From Saccharibacillus alkalitolerans (GTDB taxonomy: Bacteria; Bacillota; Bacilli; Paenibacillales; Paenibacillaceae), in NCBI RefSeq assembly GCF_011090185.1, contig NZ_JAAFGS010000001.1, forward strand, positions 1-64,000: a stretch of DNA of 64,000 bases, read 5' to 3'. The translations under genes and the position numbers were made by a program. Below are positions 57,448 through 64,000 of the stretch, piece by piece. Each line of letters starts with the position of its first letter. Within the stretch, counting starts at the first letter, position 1. The notes under the pieces were generated by a model. The model was not told where the DNA came from and ran no database searches. It saw only the letters and a program-made list of their open reading frames with translations.

Positions 57448-58281
57448 ATGTTGACGGGAACAAGATCGCCGATCCGGCCGTTCGAAAGCGGCAGACGGAG
57501 AGGACGGCGCGGCGGCGGACAACCGCGCCGGAAAAGCCGACTCTTCTTCCTCATCGTCGCCGTCGTTCTGCTGATCGTGCTTGCGGCGGCCGCCGTGTAC
57601 GCGGGAACGCCTTACAAGCCGTCCGCGGAAGCGGAAGCCGCCATGAAGAGCGACGATGCCGCGGCCGTATCGCAGACGGACGATTGGATCGAATTCAGGC
57701 CGGCGGCGGCGGAAGGCGCGAAGCAGCCCGGGGTGATCTTTTATCCCGGCGGACGCGTGAAACCGGAAGCTTACGCGCCTCTCGCCCGAGCTCTGGCAGA
57801 AAACGGGCATCACGTTTTTGTCGTCAAAATGCCGTTTAACTTCGCCTTTCTGGGCCAAAACGAAGCGGAGAAAGTACGGGACAAATATCCGGACGAGACT
57901 TTCGCGATCGGCGGACATTCGCTCGGAGGACCTTTTGCCGCCCGCTACGCATCGGAGCATCCGGGCGACATCGCGGGGATTTTCTTCCTCGCTTCGTATG
58001 CGGAGGGCAAAGGGGATCTGAGCGGCACGCAGATGCCGGCTCTGTCGATCACGGCGTCCGAGGACAACGTCCTGAACCGCGAAAGTTATGAAGCGGGCCG
58101 GGCTTATCTGCCGGGCAGCGCGCAGTACGAAGTGATCGAAGGAGGGAACCATGCCCAGTTCGGCAGCTACGGCGAGCAAAAAGGGGACGGGAAAGCTTCG
58201 ATCTCCGAAACCGAACAGCGCGAGCGGACAACGGATCTGCTGGAGGCCTGGCTGAACGCTATTCCGGCAACAGCCGAGTAA
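57448..58281 (+). CDS. Membrane-anchored alpha/beta hydrolase
   Basis: A 277-residue protein with an Arg-rich cytoplasmic N-terminus (1-30), one membrane span (about 31-52) and an extracytoplasmic alpha/beta hydrolase domain. The nucleophile serine is in GGHSLGG (about 152-158), the acid in ITASEDN and the histidine in GGNHAQFG. It resembles the dienelactone-hydrolase-like Abhydrolase_5 group; the substrate is unknown. GAGGAGG precedes the ATG. Three further enzyme genes follow on the same strand. Confidence 0.85.
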   Translation: MLTGTRSPIRPFESGRRRGRRGGGQPRRKSRLFFLIVAVVLLIVLAAAAVYAGTPYKPSAEAEAAMKSDDAAAVSQTDDWIEFRPAAAEGAKQPGVIFYPGGRVKPEAYAPLARALAENGHHVFVVKMPFNFAFLGQNEAEKVRDKYPDETFAIGGHSLGGPFAARYASEHPGDIAGIFFLASYAEGKGDLSGTQMPALSITASEDNVLNRESYEAGRAYLPGSAQYEVIEGGNHAQFGSYGEQKGDGKASISETEQRERTTDLLEAWLNAIPATAE

Positions 58282-58366
58282 TCGTCAAAAATCGGGTCCG
58301 AAAGCCCGAGCGAATTTCGTCCGGTTTCCGCGAATTGCCCCGATTTTTGGTTAAAGGAGGGATAGT

Positions 58367-59149
58367 ATGGGCGAGCTGACCGTAGAGGGGCGAACTTTCG
58401 CCTGCGAAGCGCTGGTCTTCGACAAAGACGGCACGCTGCTCGATTTCATGGAGCTCTGGGGACGCTGGGCGGACGACATGCTGCGGCAGACGGAGCATAA
58501 GCTGCTCGAAGCCGGAGGAAGCTGGACGGGCGGCGCGGATCGGACATTCGGCGTTAAGCGGGGGCCTGACGGCCGCATAGCCGACTACGACCGCGCAGGG
58601 CCCCTTGCGCTGGCCACCGCCGAAGAGATGATCGGCGTTCTGGCCTGGCAGCTGTACGGCGCCGGGCTGCCGTGGCACGAGAGCGTGGACGCGGTGCGAA
58701 ACTTCGCGGCTTCCGCGGAGGAGCGTCTGGAGCAGGATAGACCCGTACGCCCCCTGCCGGGGCTGCGCGAATTGCTGGAGCAGGCGCGCGGCGCGGGCAT
58801 ACGGCTTGCGGTGGCGACTTCGGATACGACGGATTCCGCCGTCAAGCATCTGCGTTGGGCCGGGCTGGAAGGGCTGTTCGACTGCATCAGCGGACGTGAC
58901 CGTGTACGGGAGGGCAAACCCGCGCCGGATCTCGTGTTGGAGGCCTGCCGCCGGCTGGGCACGGAGCCGCGGCGGACGATCGTTATCGGCGACGGCGGCT
59001 CCGACATGGAAATGGCCCGGCGCGCCGGAGCGGCGCTGGCGATCGGCATCGCGCCCGGCGGCGGGCCGCGCGGCCACCTGGATGCTGCCGATTACGTGAT
59101 CGCCGGTTACGACGAGCTGGCGGTTTCCGCTCAAACGTCGGCCGATTGA
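58367..59149 (+). CDS. HAD-superfamily phosphatase
   Basis: A 260-residue HAD hydrolase with all four motifs: DKDGTL (nucleophile D19, acid D21), TSD, GKPAPD (lysine) and GDGGSDMEMA. The cap helices between motifs 1 and 2 and the overall order match phosphoglycolate phosphatase/PpaX-like enzymes, but the substrate cannot be inferred. TAAAGGAGGG precedes the ATG. It is followed 82 bases later by the sirtuin gene. Confidence 0.87.
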   Translation: MGELTVEGRTFACEALVFDKDGTLLDFMELWGRWADDMLRQTEHKLLEAGGSWTGGADRTFGVKRGPDGRIADYDRAGPLALATAEEMIGVLAWQLYGAGLPWHESVDAVRNFAASAEERLEQDRPVRPLPGLRELLEQARGAGIRLAVATSDTTDSAVKHLRWAGLEGLFDCISGRDRVREGKPAPDLVLEACRRLGTEPRRTIVIGDGGSDMEMARRAGAALAIGIAPGGGPRGHLDAADYVIAGYDELAVSAQTSAD

Positions 59150-59231
59150 GCGGATCCCTGCCGGACTAGAGGGCGGACGGACCGCCGGCGCCGGGCAGAG
59201 GGCCCCGAACGAATGCGAAGGAGGAGAGCGT

Positions 59232-59987
59232 ATGGAGAGAGACAGCGCGGAAGTGCTGGCGGATTGGATCGGGAACGCCGATACCGTCGTCTTTTTCGGG
59301 GGAGCCGGCACTTCGACGGAGAGCGGGATTCCCGATTTCCGGTCGGTCGGAGGCCTTTACGAGAGCGGACAAGACGAATTCCCCTATCCGCCGGAAGAAA
59401 TGCTGAGCCGGGATTTCTTTTATCGAAAGCCGGAAATTTTCTATAAGTTCTACCGGGAACGAATGGTGTACCGGGAGGCGCAGCCGAACGACATGCACCG
59501 GCTGCTGGCCGATCTGGAGCGTCAGGGCAAACTCAACGCGGTCATCACGCAGAACATCGACGGGCTGCATCAGAAGGCGGGCAGCCGCCGGGTGCTGGAA
59601 GTGCACGGTTCGGTGCTGAGCAATACCTGCACGGAATGCGGGGCGAAATACGGACTAGGCACCGTCATGAACAGCGACGGAGTCCCCGCCTGCAAGCTCT
59701 GCGGCGGAGCGATCAAGCCGGACGTCGTCCTGTACGGAGAAATGCTGGATTCGAACGTGCTTGAAGCTTCCGTACGGGCGATCGAAGAAGCCGATCTGAT
59801 GCTGGTCGGCGGCACGTCGCTGACCGTCCAGCCGGCCGCCAGCCTGGTCGGCATGTTCACGGGCGGACCTCTGGCGCTGCTCAACCGAACGCCGACTCCG
59901 TACGACAGCCGTGCCGATCTGCTGATTACGGAATCGATGGGCGCGGTAGCGCAGAGGGTGCGCCGGCTGCTCGGCAGCGGCCGCTAA
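59232..59987 (+). CDS. NAD-dependent protein deacylase, Sir2 family
   Basis: A 251-residue sirtuin that removes acyl groups from lysine with NAD+. GGAGTSTESGIPDFRS (about 23-38) binds NAD, TQNIDGLHQKAG follows, the catalytic histidine is in LEVHGS, and zinc cysteines are in CTECG and CKLCGG. GTSLTVQPAA and LLNRTPTP complete the fold. The family member in B. subtilis is SrtN. GAAGGAGGAGAG is a strong ribosome site. Confidence 0.93.
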   Translation: MERDSAEVLADWIGNADTVVFFGGAGTSTESGIPDFRSVGGLYESGQDEFPYPPEEMLSRDFFYRKPEIFYKFYRERMVYREAQPNDMHRLLADLERQGKLNAVITQNIDGLHQKAGSRRVLEVHGSVLSNTCTECGAKYGLGTVMNSDGVPACKLCGGAIKPDVVLYGEMLDSNVLEASVRAIEEADLMLVGGTSLTVQPAASLVGMFTGGPLALLNRTPTPYDSRADLLITESMGAVAQRVRRLLGSGR

Positions 59988-60017
59988 AGAGGAACTGAAA
60001 AAGATGTAATCGTTTTC

Positions 60018-60046
60018 TTGCCAATCGGTAATCCCGGCGATAATAT
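60018..60046 (+). promoter_or_regulatory. Promoter for the aldo/keto reductase gene
   Basis: TTGCCA at 60018-60023 and TAATAT at 60041-60046 with a 17-base spacer lie 36 bases before the start. Confidence 0.65.
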
Positions 60047-60081
60047 GTAAGCAAGCTGTAAACGAAAGGGTGGAGAAATCG

Positions 60082-61086
60082 ATGGAATATAAGGCTAGCG
60101 GCGAACGCTACGACCAAATGAAATATAACCGCAGCGGGCGGTCGGGACTGAAGCTTCCGGCGGTCTCGCTCGGATTATGGCACAACTTCGGAGGCGTCGA
60201 CGCTTACGAAAACGGACGGAGCATCGTGCACCGCGCTTTCGATCTGGGGATCACGCACTTCGACCTGGCGAACAACTACGGGCCGCCGCCTGGCTCGGCC
60301 GAAGAAATGTTCGGCCGTCTGCTGGCGACCGACCTGAGGTCTTACCGCGACGAGCTGATCGTCTCCACTAAGGCCGGTTATTACATGTGGCCGGGCCCGT
60401 ACGGCGAATGGGGCTCCCGCAAGTATTTGGTCTCGAGCCTCGATCAGAGCCTCAAGCGGCTCGGATTGGATTACGTCGATATTTTTTATCATCACCGCCC
60501 GGACCCGGATACTCCGCTCGAAGAAACGATGATGGCGCTCGACCATATCGTGCGTTCGGGCAAGGCGCTGTACATAGGCGTATCCAACTATTCGGCGGAG
60601 CAGACCCGCGAAGCGATCGCCATTCTGAAGGAGCTCGGCACGCCGCTGACGATCCACCAGCCGAGCTATTCGATGATGAACCGCTGGATCGAGCATGGCC
60701 TGCAGGACGTGCTCGACGAGCACGGCGTCGGCAGCATCGCGTTCAGTCCGCTGGCGCAGGGACTGCTGACGAACAAATACCTGAACGGGATTCCGGAAGA
60801 TTCCCGGGCGGCCAGCGCTTCTCCGTTCCTGAACCAGAATCAGATCACGCCGGAAGCGATGCGCAAAGTGCGCGCGCTCAATCAGATGGCGGTCGCCCGC
60901 GGGCAAAGTCTGGCACAGTTCGCCCTGGCCTGGGTGCTGCGCGGCGAACGGGTCACGTCGGTACTGATCGGCGCGAGCCGCGTTTCGCAGATCGAAGAGA
61001 ATATCGATACGCTGAAGCAGCTGGAGTTCTCGGACGAGGAGCTTGAGCGGATCGAGAAAATTTTGAAAACGGAAAGCGATCAATAA
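60082..61086 (+). CDS. Aldo/keto reductase (YghZ/Gpr-like)
   Basis: NADPH-dependent reductase of 334 residues. The catalytic tetrad is visible as D61 and Y66 in FDLANNYG, K97 in STKAGY and H137 in IFYHHRPD. The YGPPPGSAEE region and C-terminal VTSVLIGASRVSQIEEN match the E. coli YghZ (L-glyceraldehyde 3-phosphate reductase) / Kv-beta subfamily. ATG 60082 is favoured since AAAGGGTGG lies 8 bases upstream; an in-frame GTG at 60070 overlaps that site. Confidence 0.9.
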   Translation: MEYKASGERYDQMKYNRSGRSGLKLPAVSLGLWHNFGGVDAYENGRSIVHRAFDLGITHFDLANNYGPPPGSAEEMFGRLLATDLRSYRDELIVSTKAGYYMWPGPYGEWGSRKYLVSSLDQSLKRLGLDYVDIFYHHRPDPDTPLEETMMALDHIVRSGKALYIGVSNYSAEQTREAIAILKELGTPLTIHQPSYSMMNRWIEHGLQDVLDEHGVGSIAFSPLAQGLLTNKYLNGIPEDSRAASASPFLNQNQITPEAMRKVRALNQMAVARGQSLAQFALAWVLRGERVTSVLIGASRVSQIEENIDTLKQLEFSDEELERIEKILKTESDQ

Positions 61087-61099
61087 ACCGCGCCAAGAA

Positions 61100-61144
61100 A
61101 GTCCCCCGGATTCCGCCGCATGGACGGAAACCGGGGGATTTTTG
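61100..61144 (+). terminator. Rho-independent terminator after the aldo/keto reductase gene
   Basis: TCCCCCGG...TTCCG pairs with CGGAAACCGGGGGA, followed by TTTTTG. It separates this gene from the convergent araC-family gene. Confidence 0.87.
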
Positions 61145-61268
61145 CCGGGGACATTCGCATTCGGCCGCGCCTTCCGCGGCGGGAGCCGCGGATTCTGCCG
61201 GGCGCTTTCGGGTTTAGTTAGAAAGGGGAAGACGACGCGATGTCTCGCTGCCTTCAGAATCGTCGGCC

Positions 61269-62150
61269 TCATACATGCCCGTTTGCCTGCCGGCCGAGCA
61301 CCGATTCCCTATAGGCGGTCGGAGACTGTCCGTGCAGCCGCTGAAACTGACGGGAGAAGTACAGCGGATCGGTCAGGCCGACCGAAGAGGCGATCTGCTG
61401 CACCGACAGATCGGGCCGCTCGCGCAGCAGGCCGCGCGCTTTGTCGATCCGCAGCTTCAGCAGATAGGTCACCGGCGCGACGCCTGTTTCCTTTTTGAAC
61501 ATGCGCGACAGGTAAGCCCTGTTATAGCCGAGGCTCTGGCACATGTCTTCGATCGAGACGGGATGCGCGTACTGATCGGTCATATAGCGGATCATCTGCT
61601 TGACCGCAAGGCTTCCCGCCGTGTCCGCGGCCGGGACGGCCGAATCGCCCCTTACGACGTCTTCGGCCGCGGCCAGAATCAGGTGCAGGTAGCCGAGCGA
61701 CGCGAGGTGAGCGCCGGCGCGGCGGGAGCGGAACACTCCGAGCGTATCGGACAGCAGGCGCGGGATATCCGATTCCGCCGACGGGCGGAACACCGGATGC
61801 TGCGGCGTCAGACCTGCCGTACGCACGGCGTCCTCGGCGAGCGGCCCGGCGAAGGCGATCCAGCGGTAACGCCACGGCTTCCGCTCGTCGGAGACGTAGC
61901 TGACCAGCCGTCCCGGGCGGATCAAAAAGGCGTCGCCCGCTTCCAGTTCGTACGCTTGGCCTTCGTGCACGAAAGCCCCGCGCCCTTCCTCGACGACGTG
62001 CAGCAGGAAGTAGTCGTAAATCTTCGGCCCGATCCGGTGTTCGGGCAGCGTCTGGCTTTCGCCGGCGAACAGTACATACAGCATGCCTTTGTCGTCGTAT
62101 ACCGGGTTCGGTGCGACGGAGTAGGAGAAGCCCGATTGGTTTTCCGTCAT
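61269..62150 (-). CDS. AraC-family transcriptional regulator
   Basis: A 293-residue regulator with an N-terminal cupin sugar-sensing domain (about 15-150, including EGRGAFVHEGQAYELEAGDAFLIRPG) and a C-terminal double helix-turn-helix (about 190-285; SLGYNRAYLSRMFKKETG and SVGLTDPLYFSRQFQRLHG). ATG 62150 has GAGGAA upstream. It is divergent from galK-galE with a 167-base gap, so it probably controls galactose or a related galactoside pathway; that link is inference. Confidence 0.9.
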   Translation of the reverse strand: MTENQSGFSYSVAPNPVYDDKGMLYVLFAGESQTLPEHRIGPKIYDYFLLHVVEEGRGAFVHEGQAYELEAGDAFLIRPGRLVSYVSDERKPWRYRWIAFAGPLAEDAVRTAGLTPQHPVFRPSAESDIPRLLSDTLGVFRSRRAGAHLASLGYLHLILAAAEDVVRGDSAVPAADTAGSLAVKQMIRYMTDQYAHPVSIEDMCQSLGYNRAYLSRMFKKETGVAPVTYLLKLRIDKARGLLRERPDLSVQQIASSVGLTDPLYFSRQFQRLHGQSPTAYRESVLGRQANGHV

Positions 62151-62246
62151 GACGTTCCTCGCTTTCCGGCTTGCCAGCCTTTTTTTCAGTATAACCTCTT
62201 TGAATGCGGAAGTCACATAAGTCCATGCAGTCCGCACATCGGTACA

Positions 62247-62275
62247 TTATCAGGGAGAACGCTATCTTTTATACT
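62247..62275 (+). promoter_or_regulatory. Promoter for galK-galE
   Basis: TTATCA at 62247-62252 and TATACT at 62270-62275 are 17 bases apart. The -35 is weak, as expected for an activator-dependent promoter next to an AraC-type gene. Confidence 0.55.
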
Positions 62276-62317
62276 GAAAGCACAGGCATACAAAACAACC
62301 CACGAGGTGATCCGAGA

Positions 62318-63493
62318 ATGGATGCTCAGCAAATCAAGCAAATGTTTATACAAAAATTCGGCGAATCGGCAGTCGCCCCGCGCGTATTCCACGCGCCGGG
62401 ACGCGTGAACCTGATCGGCGAACACATCGATTACAACGGAGGGTACGTGCTGCCGGCGGCGCTGGAGTTCGGCACGACGCTCGTCGTCCGCGAACGCGAA
62501 GACGGCGTCATCCGGTTGGCTTCCACCAACCTGCCGGAAGAAGCGCAGATCAAAGTGGACGAAATCGGACTGAATAAGACAGGGCAGTGGACGGACTATC
62601 CGGTCGGCGTCATGGTCGAACTGGCCCGGCGCGGCTATCCGGTGTCCAAAGGATACGACCTGTTCTACCACGGCGAAATCCCGAACGGGGCGGGGCTTTC
62701 CTCCTCGGCTTCGATCGAAGTCGTGACCGGCTACGGCTTGCTGTCGATGGGCGGCTACGACCGCGACACGGTACAGATCGCGCTGCTGTCGCAGGCGGCG
62801 GAAAATAACTTCGTCGGCGTCAACTGCGGCATCATGGACCAGTTCGCGGTCGCCAACGGCAAAAAGGACCATGCGATCCTGCTCATGTGCGACACGCTGG
62901 AATACAAACACGTGCCGTTCCAAACGGGCAGCTACAAGCTGGTCATCGGCAACACAAACAAGCGCCGCGGCCTGGTCGATTCCAAGTACAACGAGCGCCG
63001 CGAACAGTGCACGGCCGCGCTCGATCGTCTGAGAAGCTGCAAAGCCGACCTGAACTACCTGGCTGAAATTACTCCTTCGCAGTTCGAAGACTATAAGTCC
63101 GCATTGACCGACGAGACGGTCCGCAATCGCGCGCAGCACGTCATCGAAGAGAATGCGCGCGTGCTGGCTTCGGTCGAAGCGCTGACGGCGAACGACCTGC
63201 AGGAATTCGGCCGCCTGATGAACCTGTCCCACGACTCGCTGCGCGATCTGTACGAAGTGAGCTGCGCGGAGCTGGACGTCATGGTCGAAGAAGCGCGCAA
63301 AATTCCGGGTACGCTGGGCGCGCGCATGACGGGAGCGGGCTTCGGCGGATGCACGGTGTCGCTGGTGCACGAAGACGACGTGGAGACTTTCGTGCGGCAG
63401 GTGGGCGAGAACTACGAAGCGCGCACGGGGCTGAAAGGCGAGTTCTACGTCTGCGGCGTAGGCGAAGGCGTGGAGGAATTGAGTTCGAACTGA
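62318..63493 (+). CDS. galK: Galactokinase
   Basis: GHMP kinase of 391 residues that phosphorylates galactose at C1 in the Leloir pathway. The signature GRVNLIGEHIDYNGGYVLP is near the N-terminus, the ATP loop is IPNGAGLSSSASIEV, and GARMTGAGFGGCTVSLV lies near the C-terminus. ATG 62318 follows CGAGGTGATC; the frame extends upstream to 62204 but that part overlaps the promoter region. galE follows after 117 bases. Confidence 0.95.
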   Translation: MDAQQIKQMFIQKFGESAVAPRVFHAPGRVNLIGEHIDYNGGYVLPAALEFGTTLVVREREDGVIRLASTNLPEEAQIKVDEIGLNKTGQWTDYPVGVMVELARRGYPVSKGYDLFYHGEIPNGAGLSSSASIEVVTGYGLLSMGGYDRDTVQIALLSQAAENNFVGVNCGIMDQFAVANGKKDHAILLMCDTLEYKHVPFQTGSYKLVIGNTNKRRGLVDSKYNERREQCTAALDRLRSCKADLNYLAEITPSQFEDYKSALTDETVRNRAQHVIEENARVLASVEALTANDLQEFGRLMNLSHDSLRDLYEVSCAELDVMVEEARKIPGTLGARMTGAGFGGCTVSLVHEDDVETFVRQVGENYEARTGLKGEFYVCGVGEGVEELSSN

Positions 63494-63538
63494 GCTTCGA
63501 CGGACGGAGCATGACGGTTTGACCATCCTAATAAAAGA

Positions 63539-63590
63539 GGCGAACGGCCGCGGTTTCCGTCTGAACGCAAACCGCGCAGACCGTTCGCCC
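63539..63590 (+). promoter_or_regulatory. Large hairpin between galK and galE
   Basis: GGCGAACGG (63539-63547) pairs with CCGTTCGCC (63581-63589), with an inner GCGGTTT/AAACCGC stem. There is no T tract after it, so it is more likely to stabilise or process the mRNA than to terminate it. Confidence 0.5.
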
Positions 63591-63610
63591 AATCCGAGGA
63601 GGAATTAACA

Positions 63611-64000
63611 ATGGCAATTTTGGTAACCGGCGGCGCCGGCTATATCGGCTCCCATACCGTGGCGGCTCTGCTCGAACGAGGCGACGAGGTGGTCGTGATC
63701 GACAACCTGCAGACGGGACACAAGGAAGCGCTGCTGGGCGGCAAGCTGTACGAGGGCGATCTGCGCGACAAAGAGCTGCTGAAAAAGCTGTTCGCGGAAA
63801 ACGAAATCGAAGGCGTCATCCATTTCGCGGCGAATTCCCTGGTCGGCGAGAGCATGCAGAATCCCGGCAAATACTACGACAACAATATGTACGGCACGCT
63901 GTGCCTGCTGGAAGCGATGAACGAAGCCGGCGTGCGCCGGATCGTGTTCTCCTCGACGGCGGCGACTTACGGCGAGCCGGAAAAAACGCCGATCGAAGAG
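63611..64000 (+). CDS. galE: UDP-glucose 4-epimerase (partial, runs off window end)
   Basis: The first 130 codons of an extended short-chain dehydrogenase. The NAD-binding [12 protein letters not shown] motif is at residues 5-16, DNLQTGH follows, then [15 protein letters not shown] and [11 protein letters not shown] with the conserved serine region. The YxxxK motif lies beyond the window. It interconverts UDP-galactose and UDP-glucose, completing galactose use with galK. CGAGGAGGAA precedes the ATG. Confidence 0.95.
   Translation, partial: MAILVTGGAGYIGSHTVAALLERGDEVVVIDNLQTGHKEALLGGKLYEGDLRDKELLKKLFAENEIEGVIHFAANSLVGESMQNPGKYYDNNMYGTLCLLEAMNEAGVRRIVFSSTAATYGEPEKTPIEE

Overview
This window is core chromosome of a spore-forming, Gram-positive member of the Bacillales. 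The high GC content, purine-rich Shine-Dalgarno sites, TTG/GTG starts, SpoIID-like protein, T-box riboswitches, CymR, IreB and HelD all point there. A RuvC resolvase and a SpoIID-like gene inside the ruv-queA operon fit Paenibacillaceae (high-GC Paenibacillus or Saccharibacillus-like). Genus cannot be fixed from sequence alone. No rRNA, tRNA, prophage, insertion sequence or CRISPR array was seen.

Layout. (1) 296-7251: ruvC-ruvA-ruvB, a SpoIID/SPOR protein, queA, tgt and yajC, covering Holliday junction resolution, queuosine tRNA modification and a Sec accessory subunit. (2) 7514-15826: an ion-transporter-superfamily permease, a ComN-like regulator, secD-secF, a CDF-family protein that has lost most metal ligands, recJ and apt. 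(3) 16079-19319: a KhtT/KhtU-like K+/H+ antiporter pair convergent with a uracil permease gene. (4) 19730-23677: relA, dtd, a DJ-1/PfpI stress protein and an unrecognised 150-residue protein. (5) 23871-28383: a T-box-controlled hisS-aspS operon (apparent Asp specifier) and tcdA. (6) 28662-34629: helD, rarA, paired fluoride channel genes and a LytR-CpsA-Psr ligase. (7) 34763-38073: mnmA, divergent from cymR-iscS, then a small zinc-ribbon protein. (8) 38188-46236: an Ala T-box, alaS, ireB, ruvX, two acidic DUF1292-type proteins, mltG and two U32 peptidase-family tRNA hydroxylation proteins. (9) 46503-56093: a chemoreceptor with a long basic cytoplasmic N-terminus, catalase, an AI-2E-family membrane protein, a NodB deacetylase with a YkoP-like tail, ilvD and a KGG-repeat stress protein. 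(10) 56578-64000: eda, an alpha/beta hydrolase, a HAD phosphatase, a sirtuin, an aldo/keto reductase, and an AraC regulator divergent from galK-galE (galE runs off the end).

Functional themes. Translation and tRNA quality dominate (queA, tgt, hisS, aspS, tcdA, mnmA, iscS, alaS, dtd and the two U32 proteins), with recombination (ruvABC, recJ, rarA, ruvX) and stress response second. Catalase, the PfpI protein and the KGG protein each have an upstream sequence resembling a sigma-B promoter with an identical 14-base spacer, which suggests a common general-stress regulon. I see no self-evident new defence or mobile system. The most unusual items are the degenerate CDF protein, the extended chemoreceptor, the deacetylase/YkoP-like fusion, the 150-residue protein, and departures from the familiar Bacillus gene order (inverted mnmA, no trmR between mltG and the U32 pair).
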